NCBI RefSeq assembly: GCF_026262505.1
Contig: NC_067207.1
Coordinates: 23,590,082-23,654,081 of the forward strand
Source of the DNA: Trichomonas vaginalis G3
Lineage: Eukaryota > Parabasalia > Trichomonadida > Trichomonadidae
Length of the DNA: 64,000 bases
Direction of reading: 5' to 3'
A program made the translations under genes and the position numbers. Position 1 is the first letter of the stretch, and every line of letters begins with the position of its first letter. Positions 10,032 through 16,077 of the stretch are shown here, piece after piece. Below the pieces are notes generated by a model, which had not been told where the DNA came from, ran no database searches, and worked only from the letters and a program-made list of their open reading frames with translations.

Positions 10032-10850
10032 ATGAATTTTACAAAACCACCGTTACCGTTCTTTGGAAATAAGAGTAGATGTAAAGATATTCTATTGAGA
10101 GAACTTAAGAAACTACCGAATGGTCTAACATTTGTAGATTTGTTCGGTGGAAGTTTCTATATGTCCCATTTATGTCATACCGTATTTCCTGACTCAAAGA
10201 TTATATGCAATGACTTCGACAACTATATGGACCGTCTCAAACATATTCCAGACACAAACAATATATTGAAAGAGTTAAAAGAAAAGATACCTATAGGTAA
10301 GATGGAACGTATACCATTAGATAAGAAAGATATTGTGAGAGAGGTTTTGAAAAAAGCAGAATATATAGACTGGGATAGTATATCTGCTAGACTATTATAT
10401 AGTGGTTCTATAAGAGTTCATGACATTGAAACACTTATGTCAAAAGTTTTATATCTTAACTATACAAATGTTTTCAAAGAGAACATAGAAAAATATATTG
10501 AGGGTATAGAGTTTGTGAGATGTCGTTGGACAGAGTTGTATGAAAAATATAAAGACAAGGAAAATGTTTTCTTTATAGTGGACCCGCCGTTCTATAACAC
10601 ATGGGATTTTCAATACCAAGTAGACTGGACTTTGAGAGACTCTTTAGAAACTTTAGACGTTATACATAACCATCCATGCTTTTACTTTACATCCGATAAA
10701 AGTGGTTTGGAAACCGTTATGAGATGGTTAGAGGACATACATGACTATGAGTTTATATATGACAAGATAGAATATGAGAGAGGTCCTATAAACCGGAGAA
10801 AGTGTCACAATAAAGAAATTTTATTAGTAAGTAAATGTGGTTTGAAATAG
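10032..10850 (+). CDS. D12-class DNA N6-adenine methyltransferase
   Basis: The protein is 272 residues, the usual Dam/D12 size. The N-terminal PFFGNKS (9-15) matches the class motif after the start. Motif I, which binds S-adenosylmethionine, is FVDLFGGSF (34-42). The catalytic motif IV is DPPF (184-187) within FIVDPPFYNT. It would transfer a methyl group to N6 of adenine in DNA. Bacterial-type enzymes of this class are known in Trichomonas, where 6-methyladenine has been reported, and an element-encoded copy could mark element or host DNA. It is the first gene inside the left end, preceded by an ATTTTTATTATTATATATA leader. All key motifs are intact. The target site cannot be told from sequence. 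Confidence 0.9.
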   Translation: MNFTKPPLPFFGNKSRCKDILLRELKKLPNGLTFVDLFGGSFYMSHLCHTVFPDSKIICNDFDNYMDRLKHIPDTNNILKELKEKIPIGKMERIPLDKKDIVREVLKKAEYIDWDSISARLLYSGSIRVHDIETLMSKVLYLNYTNVFKENIEKYIEGIEFVRCRWTELYEKYKDKENVFFIVDPPFYNTWDFQYQVDWTLRDSLETLDVIHNHPCFYFTSDKSGLETVMRWLEDIHDYEFIYDKIEYERGPINRRKCHNKEILLVSKCGLK

Positions 10851-10966
10851 GACTACTTGTTTTAGGTTTTTTCCATTGTGTCATTTATTTATTTGACGTG
10901 GCAGAAAAGTACAGAGAATATGAAGATGAACCAATGCCTGCAAATGTTCAGTATATGTACTCGTAA
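10835..10966 (+). CDS. 43-residue single-span membrane protein
   Basis: This small frame overlaps the last 16 bases of the methyltransferase gene. It starts MWFEIGLLVLGFFHCVIYLF, one hydrophobic helix, followed by a charged tail rich in Glu/Tyr. No family is recognised. Tight overlap with the upstream gene suggests co-expression. Small membrane proteins are common in virions and virus-like elements, but no function can be assigned. It could be a chance frame; the clean hydrophobic-then-acidic layout argues against that. Confidence 0.5.
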   Translation: MWFEIGLLVLGFFHCVIYLFDVAEKYREYEDEPMPANVQYMYS

Positions 10967-10989
10967 GAGATATTTTTATCTAATATTAA

Positions 10990-11352
10990 ATGGACGCACA
11001 GAACTTAGCGAATGCACAGCAACCTGGACAACCAAACCCAGAGAATATTCCAAATGAAGTTAGAATACAAACTGCAATGGCAAACTATGGTCAAGTGCCA
11101 ACAGATGTACAAATGCAAACTGCCATGTCAAATGACGCTGCGTTAGGTTTGCCACCATGGTATGCAAATATGAGATGGAAAGAGTTTTATACAAACCCTG
11201 AAGTGGGATATAAACAACTTTATGCAGATGACGCGAACACAGGAGTTGACCCAGAATATGTTTTCTACCAGAGGAGAAACAGAATGTATGAGCTCCAGTT
11301 AAAGAATGCTATGGAACTCAACAGGAAACGTAAGAGACTAGGCGGACATTAG
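10990..11352 (+). CDS. Maverick hypothetical protein, 120 residues
   Basis: No family is recognised. The N-terminal half is Asn/Gln/Pro-rich and contains a repeated phrase (RIQTAMANYG and QMQTAMSND, about residues 25-50). The C-terminus is basic (NRKRKRLGGH). The leader TATTTTTATCTAATATTAA is the same type seen before most genes of this element. It lies in a run of small genes likely to encode structural proteins; the basic tail could bind DNA. The role is inference only. Confidence 0.6.
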   Translation: MDAQNLANAQQPGQPNPENIPNEVRIQTAMANYGQVPTDVQMQTAMSNDAALGLPPWYANMRWKEFYTNPEVGYKQLYADDANTGVDPEYVFYQRRNRMYELQLKNAMELNRKRKRLGGH

Positions 11353-11370
11353 ATTTTTACATATAGTAAA

Positions 11371-11613
11371 ATGGGTTTCTTCAGTAGTATTGGAAACTTC
11401 TTCAGAAGAGTTGGAAGAGGTATATGGAATGGAATAAAATCTGTCGGAAGAGGAGTATGGAACGGTGTCAAAAATATTGGTAAAAGAGTAGGTCAGTTTG
11501 TTGGTATTATACCTAAAGACCCTGAACCAGAAGAACAAGCTCCTGTTATACAACAGCCTGAACCTGCACCACAGTCTAGTTGGCAACCAAATCCAACACC
11601 TCAACCGTATTAA
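11371..11613 (+). CDS. Small amphipathic Gly/Trp-rich protein, membrane-active candidate
   Basis: The protein is 80 residues. It begins MGFFSSIGNFFRRVGRGIW and repeats the unit GRG(I/V)WNG(I/V)K twice (about residues 16-35), giving a basic amphipathic helix. The second half is Pro/Gln-rich. This composition resembles membrane-lytic minor virion proteins of the adenovirus protein VI type, reported by others for adintovirus/Polinton relatives. The start MG...S would also allow N-myristoylation. The leader is GATTTTTACATATAGTAAA. A second protein with a similar start lies at 14871. Function is inferred from composition. Confidence 0.6.
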   Translation: MGFFSSIGNFFRRVGRGIWNGIKSVGRGVWNGVKNIGKRVGQFVGIIPKDPEPEEQAPVIQQPEPAPQSSWQPNPTPQPY

Positions 11614-11617
11614 AAAA

Positions 11618-12466
11618 TTATATTTTTATTGTTCGATAGTAGTTGTATATGAAACTAAGTTCTAAGTAAAACGCATGGTATAATGGAATTATTCTTTTTC
11701 TTCCATCTGTAGTAAACCATACTTGAAAGTCTGAAATACTTCCACTTGGTGGTTCGTATAACTTTGTAGGTTTTTCGTAAAAGTCATTCATCAGACATAA
11801 GAAAGAGTTTTGCGCGCCAGAAAATGAAGCATGAACAATAATAGCATCTTGGTCGAAAATATTTTCATATGTTCCATTAGGGTTTTCGACTTCATAATAG
11901 TCCGGGTGTACTGGATATGCTGCAGGCTGATTTAACATCCTCAAAAATCTATGCCATGCCAAGTTGTTATATTTTGTAGAAATATAAACGTTTTCTCCAA
12001 GGTCTTCTATTTTATTGATTTTAACAGTTGCATTTTTCCTGTCATATATAATATCGAGATGGTACTCTCCCTCGTCAATGTTATACTGGTTTGCATATTC
12101 GAGATAGATATCGTTTATTTTTTCTTGAAAAGCTTGAAGAGTTGTTTCTAAGTTTACAAGCAAATTCACTTGTAAAAGTTTTCCCTGTTCAAATTTCTCA
12201 TACGTACGTTTTTCTTTGTTATAGTATCGAACTTCAAAACCGACTGTAAATGGGAAACCATGTATGGCTTCTGAAATGAACTTCATTCTACGAAAGCCAA
12301 TAGCTTTTGTGACAGATGGGTCTCTTAACCATCTTAACGGGTAGTCAAAACGATAGCCTTCATGCTTTACGGTCTCTGTCTCAAACTTTTGACCGACATT
12401 AGTAAAAAGTTCATCTAATGGTTTAGTTGTAGCAACTCTAGAATTTTCTTTTTCTATTGAAAGCAT
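11618..12466 (-). CDS. Structural-type protein, paralogue A
   Basis: The protein is 282 residues and clearly paralogous to the 286-residue product at 18303 on the other strand. Shared blocks include TKPLD at the N-terminus, YRFDYP(L/I)RWL, KAIGFR, a YEPPS motif and the C-terminal DFQVWFTT ... IPLY ... FYLELSFIYNY. The mostly beta-predicted composition and the C-terminal strand pattern would suit a jelly-roll minor capsid or penton-like protein, but this is a guess. It shares an 18-bp promoter region with the tail-fibre gene and is transcribed divergently from it. Confidence 0.6.
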   Translation of the reverse strand: MLSIEKENSRVATTKPLDELFTNVGQKFETETVKHEGYRFDYPLRWLRDPSVTKAIGFRRMKFISEAIHGFPFTVGFEVRYYNKEKRTYEKFEQGKLLQVNLLVNLETTLQAFQEKINDIYLEYANQYNIDEGEYHLDIIYDRKNATVKINKIEDLGENVYISTKYNNLAWHRFLRMLNQPAAYPVHPDYYEVENPNGTYENIFDQDAIIVHASFSGAQNSFLCLMNDFYEKPTKLYEPPSGSISDFQVWFTTDGRKRIIPLYHAFYLELSFIYNYYRTIKI

Positions 12467-12484
12467 ATTTTATCTAGAATAAAA
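12467..12484. promoter_or_regulatory. 18-bp divergent promoter
   Basis: Only ATTTTATCTAGAATAAAA separates two ATGs on opposite strands. It is nearly palindromic around CTAG, so each gene sees TTTTAT(T)CTAGA just before its start. A related TTTTACTTAGAATAAAAAG precedes the gene at 27697. Confidence 0.6.
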
Positions 12485-13897
12485 ATGTCAAATGAAACAG
12501 CGTCTATGAGAGAAATACAACACAACCGACAACTCATTATACAAGCTCTAAATAAGAACACAACAAACTTTTCAAACTATTCTAAGATATCTGAGTCATT
12601 GAAAGAAGGAAACTTAAAACTGACATTAAACCCAATGACAGATGAGTTTCTATTTCAAGACAATAAGAACCATACTGTCTGTATAAATCCAACAAAAGGA
12701 ACTTTAAACGAGAAACCTATATCTGAACTTCTTTTGAAAGCAGATGTTGACAACAAAGCAGACAAAACATATGTAGACGATGCAATAGCAAAAGAAGAAG
12801 AAAGAGCTGACAAAGCTTATGCAACAAAAGAACATACTCATCCTGAACTAGCAGACAAAACATATGTTGACAATAAAATGTCAAGTGAAGTGACAAGAGC
12901 TGAAAACGAATATTCTAAAAAGACTCATACACATACCATTGCAAATATTACAAACTTACAAGAAACCTTAAACAGGAAAAGTGCCGTTGGACATACACAT
13001 ACATCTTCTGAAATAACAGACTTAAACGTTAGCCTTGAAAAGAAAGCAGACAAGAACCATACACATACAAGTTTTACAACTGTTGCTATAGAAAGTATTG
13101 AAGGAACGGTTGAAGAACCTGATGGGGATGTATTATATTGTAAACCTCCTAACTTTCCACAAGGTTTAACATCGGATGACGACATAACGACGATGAGAAA
13201 CATTAGATGTAAAGATGTTTATGTCATGAAGGATGAAAATAACGTTAAATTCACTGCTCAAGATTTATATGACAAGAAAGCAGACAAGAACCATACACAT
13301 ACAAGTTTTACAACTTTTACAGCAGATGATATTACACTAAACACAACCTTGCCAAGTAAAGCTCCAACAATACCACCGGCAACAAGTCTTGTAGATACTT
13401 TGATATCTAATGACAATAGTATTATACATCTAAGACAGGAACTCAATGTGCTTAAACAAATTTTGCCGAATCTTATTTACCCGGTTGGCTCTATTTATAC
13501 GTCAATGAACTCTACCAGACCAGAAACAGTACTTGGTTTTGGAACTTGGACTCAAATAGTCGACAGGTTTTTGTATTGTGCAAACTCTTCAAAGGAAACA
13601 GGTGGAAGTAAAACGATTTCAGGTGAAAACTTACCTGCGCACAGTCACTACGTAAGTTTAACTACATCTCGAGAAGGTGGGCATAGGCATAAATATTGGG
13701 ATTGGACAGGAATGACAAAAGGTAAAGGATATGATGTTAAAGACAACGTTCAGTTTGCTATAAATTGTTACTTGGATAACACTGAGGTAGGAGGAGACCA
13801 TACACATTTCGTTTCAGGGTATACGCAAACAACGGGACAAAGTAAAGACTACATGCCACCTTACATGACAGTTTACGCATGGTATAGAAATGCTTAG
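12485..13897 (+). CDS. Phage-like tail-fibre/collar-domain protein
   Basis: The protein is 470 residues. The middle holds repeated HTH triplets in KxHTH or KNHTHTS contexts (near residues 119, 149, 171, 194 and 273), the metal-binding signature of trimeric phage fibres, separated by KADKTYVD-type linkers. From residue 329 comes a collar/baseplate-type C-terminal domain: YPVGSIYTSMNST, the GFGTW turn, DRFLYCA, LPAHSHY, GGDHTHF and a final MPPYMTVYAWYRNA. In phages and some large DNA viruses such proteins are receptor-binding fibres. In a Maverick it would suggest virions that attach to a host surface. Its stop overlaps the stop of the convergent integrase gene (TTAG). The domain assignment is solid; the role is inferred. 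Confidence 0.85.
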   Translation: MSNETASMREIQHNRQLIIQALNKNTTNFSNYSKISESLKEGNLKLTLNPMTDEFLFQDNKNHTVCINPTKGTLNEKPISELLLKADVDNKADKTYVDDAIAKEEERADKAYATKEHTHPELADKTYVDNKMSSEVTRAENEYSKKTHTHTIANITNLQETLNRKSAVGHTHTSSEITDLNVSLEKKADKNHTHTSFTTVAIESIEGTVEEPDGDVLYCKPPNFPQGLTSDDDITTMRNIRCKDVYVMKDENNVKFTAQDLYDKKADKNHTHTSFTTFTADDITLNTTLPSKAPTIPPATSLVDTLISNDNSIIHLRQELNVLKQILPNLIYPVGSIYTSMNSTRPETVLGFGTWTQIVDRFLYCANSSKETGGSKTISGENLPAHSHYVSLTTSREGGHRHKYWDWTGMTKGKGYDVKDNVQFAINCYLDNTEVGGDHTHFVSGYTQTTGQSKDYMPPYMTVYAWYRNA

Positions 13898-14853
13898 TCG
13901 TCATTTTCAACTTCTTTAGCATATTCGTCAGGAGTTGTCTTATATTTGTTAGGAACTGTCTTTGAAAGTATACCACCTTGAACTTTGACAAGTTTGAAAC
14001 GAGGTCTGACAATAGTAGTTTTATCTTCTGCTTGCAGTCTGTACATTTTGCCATGTTTGCCTAAAACTTCATAATATTCTCTTGTATACTTTCTTCTATT
14101 TTTACGAACACGAATGTGAGTACCTGTCGGGTTCCCATTGTTGTCATAGTCAATAGTATTTTCATATGGGTCGCGTTTGGGTATTTCTATTTTTACTTTG
14201 TCACCTTTCTGAAGTTTGAAGCCCGGCATTCTTTCTTGTTTGTCTCTTTTGACTAAATTATTAAATATATAGTCTTTCTCTAAGTCAGGGTTGTTTTTCA
14301 TTTCTTCGGGGGAGTGGTTTCCCAAACCTTTTTGTTTACGGTTATTGTAAATATTTAAAACTTGTCTCATCTTTGCCATGGAGAAGTGTCTATACTTGTC
14401 GTCATATGACATTTCATTTGCTTCACCACCTTGTGGTTGGTTTAAGTCTCTTAACATTTTTATACAACCGTCAATGACACCAAGAGCAGAATGGTTTTGG
14501 TCGACAATGAAATATTGGTTTACATTTTTTGAACGCAGATAGTTTTTTACATCATCTGATTTGAAAGAACTTTCACAGTCAGATGTCAGTTTTGTTGGAT
14601 GGTATTTGTCAACGAATATTGTCAAAGCAGTTTTCACATCTAAAATAGCTTTGGACCATAATGGTATGGCTTCACAGTATCTTGTGTTTTGACCGACAAA
14701 TATTAGCCAGTATGGTGGTCCATCTTCTCTATACCTCGGAATGTTTTCCAAGATATCCATAAACCAAGCATTTGGTGTTGAACTAAAGATTTTTACCATG
14801 AGTGCTTTCTTTGTTGCTTTAGAAACATAGGGGTCCTTGTTTGGATTCGTCAT
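13894..14853 (-). CDS. Maverick integrase (rve family)
   Basis: The protein is 319 residues. The RNase H-fold core runs from about 25 to 175. The acidic triad can be placed at D33 (WFMDIL), D92 (TSDCESS) and, exactly 35 residues further, D128 (GVIDGC), where retroviral-type integrases have Glu. No HHCC zinc finger is visible ahead of the core. The C-terminal part contains an SH3-like segment (GDKVKIEIPK) and a later KYTREYYEVLGKHGKMYRL block as in other Maverick integrases, then a charged tail. It would insert the element into DNA, making the 6-bp duplication. It is divergent from the 14871 gene across 17 bp. Confidence 0.88.
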   Translation of the reverse strand: MTNPNKDPYVSKATKKALMVKIFSSTPNAWFMDILENIPRYREDGPPYWLIFVGQNTRYCEAIPLWSKAILDVKTALTIFVDKYHPTKLTSDCESSFKSDDVKNYLRSKNVNQYFIVDQNHSALGVIDGCIKMLRDLNQPQGGEANEMSYDDKYRHFSMAKMRQVLNIYNNRKQKGLGNHSPEEMKNNPDLEKDYIFNNLVKRDKQERMPGFKLQKGDKVKIEIPKRDPYENTIDYDNNGNPTGTHIRVRKNRRKYTREYYEVLGKHGKMYRLQAEDKTTIVRPRFKLVKVQGGILSKTVPNKYKTTPDEYAKEVENDD

Positions 14854-14870
14854 TTTTTAACCCATAAGAA
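14854..14870. promoter_or_regulatory. 17-bp divergent promoter
   Basis: TTTTTAACCCATAAGAA is all that separates the integrase start (minus) from the gene at 14871 (plus). It presents TTTTTA to one side and TTCTTA to the other, like the other start regions in this element. Confidence 0.5.
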
Positions 14871-15272
14871 ATGGGTTTATTTGGCGCATTAGCAGGAGTT
14901 GCATCCAGATTTTTGCCCGCAGTGGGAACAATAGCCAGAGGTGCATTTGGAATTGGAAGGAAGATTTTGAGTACATTAGGTATACTTAAAGAGAAAGCAC
15001 AACCTATTATACAAACTGTACAGAAAGGTTGGGATGTAGCACGAGATGCAGCAAATCTTATTCCAAATCCTGAAACAAGAGGAAAAGTTCAAGGATGGAT
15101 GGACAATGTAGGAAGACAAGCAGGAAACTATTATAACAAAGCAAATGACTACTATAACCAAGCAGGACACTATATGGACCAAGGTGAAAGATTCTTTAAC
15201 AGAGGATATAACCATGCACAACAGTGGGTAAACAATAACCAACCGCAACCACCTCAAACTTGGGGAATGTAA
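14871..15272 (+). CDS. Small membrane-active-type virion protein candidate
   Basis: The protein is 133 residues. The first 40 are hydrophobic and Gly/Ala-rich (MGLFGALAGVASRFLPAVG), like a membrane-inserting helix and compatible with N-myristoylation. Then comes a polar segment rich in Asn, Tyr and Gln (YYNKANDYYNQAGHY), ending Pro/Gln-rich. Together with the 11371 product it forms a pair with MG(F/L)F starts and Pro/Gln tails. No homologue is recognised by eye; a role in membrane penetration or capsid assembly is inference. Confidence 0.6.
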   Translation: MGLFGALAGVASRFLPAVGTIARGAFGIGRKILSTLGILKEKAQPIIQTVQKGWDVARDAANLIPNPETRGKVQGWMDNVGRQAGNYYNKANDYYNQAGHYMDQGERFFNRGYNHAQQWVNNNQPQPPQTWGM

Positions 15273-15274
15273 AG

Positions 15275-15291
15275 TTTTTTACTGAGATGAA
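15275..15291 (+). promoter_or_regulatory. Leader TTTTTTACTGAGATGAA, copy 1
   Basis: These 17 bases directly precede the ATG at 15292 and recur exactly before the next gene (15447-15463). Identical leaders imply a shared promoter for both genes. Confidence 0.5.
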
Positions 15292-15444
15292 ATGAACAAT
15301 ACAGCATTGAGACAAATGGGTTCAAGATGGATTTGTCGACTTCCAGCAGTTACACCACGTGTTTGTCAAGTTCTTCCTATACCTCAGGAAGTTTTAGACC
15401 GACTTAAAAAACCTAAACAACCAGTTGAAAACAAACCAAACTAA
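15292..15444 (+). CDS. 50-residue hypothetical protein
   Basis: The frame has an ATG immediately after the duplicated leader and ends three bases before the second copy. The product is basic with two Cys (WICRLP, PRVCQV) and a Lys/Pro-rich tail. No family is recognised. The strongest support is position: its own leader identical to that of the next gene, and dense packing in the operon-like run 14871-18231. Confidence 0.5.
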   Translation: MNNTALRQMGSRWICRLPAVTPRVCQVLPIPQEVLDRLKKPKQPVENKPN

Positions 15445-15446
15445 AA

Positions 15447-15463
15447 TTTTTTACTGAGATGAA
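15447..15463 (+). promoter_or_regulatory. Leader TTTTTTACTGAGATGAA, copy 2
   Basis: Exact repeat of 15275-15291, ending at the ATG of the 194-residue gene. Confidence 0.5.
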
Positions 15464-16048
15464 ATGACCGAAGAAGTTGAAACGGTAGATTTGACACCAC
15501 AAACAAAAAGTTCAGAACCATTGTCAAAACCTGTCAAAGAACTTACAGATGAAGAGAAAAATTCAATAATAGAAAGTGCCAGGTCTGGAAATACAAACCC
15601 TAACTACAAAGTCACTTTTCATAGAAATGGAACGGCTAGTATCTCAAAAAAGAAACAGACTCTCACAAATAAAATATTGAAGTCTGAAGGAGCTTTCGAG
15701 ACAACAGATGGAAAAGTTTACTTCACTGACAAACAGTTCATTATAGAACATCTCATTGACTTAGAGTCGAAATATTCTAAACTTTACAACAAACACAAAA
15801 AGTTGAAAGGAAAACAAAAACAAATGGCATATGATATTTACGAAGATGTTGACGACACAACCATACCTGCAAGTGAGGTAAAGTCAGAGGAACCGAAAAG
15901 TGACGAAAAAACGATAGAAGAAGAAAAACCAAAAACTGAAGATAAACCAAAAACAAAGTTTAGTTTCCAAACTAAACCAAGTCAACCTTCATTAGCTGGT
16001 ATGGGTTGGCGTCAAAGGCTTATGGCAGCAGGTGGTTATGTAAAGTAA
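15464..16048 (+). CDS. Maverick hypothetical charged coiled-coil protein
   Basis: The protein is 194 residues. The N-terminal 40 are acidic, then a small globular-looking part (YKVTFHRNGTASISKKK), a coiled coil at about 105-125 (LESKYSKLYNKHKKLK), a Glu/Lys/Pro-rich linker, and a C-terminus GMGWRQRLMAAGGYVK. No family is recognised. It sits directly upstream of the polymerase, so a role with replication is possible, for example as terminal or accessory protein, but there is no sequence proof. Confidence 0.6.
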   Translation: MTEEVETVDLTPQTKSSEPLSKPVKELTDEEKNSIIESARSGNTNPNYKVTFHRNGTASISKKKQTLTNKILKSEGAFETTDGKVYFTDKQFIIEHLIDLESKYSKLYNKHKKLKGKQKQMAYDIYEDVDDTTIPASEVKSEEPKSDEKTIEEEKPKTEDKPKTKFSFQTKPSQPSLAGMGWRQRLMAAGGYVK

Positions 16049-16077
16049 AAGAAAAACATTTTTTTATTTTTATAAAA

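Noticed and set aside
16006-16077. Upstream ATG extension of the polymerase
   Set aside because: It overlaps the previous gene; the ATG at 16078 has the usual T-rich leader directly before it.
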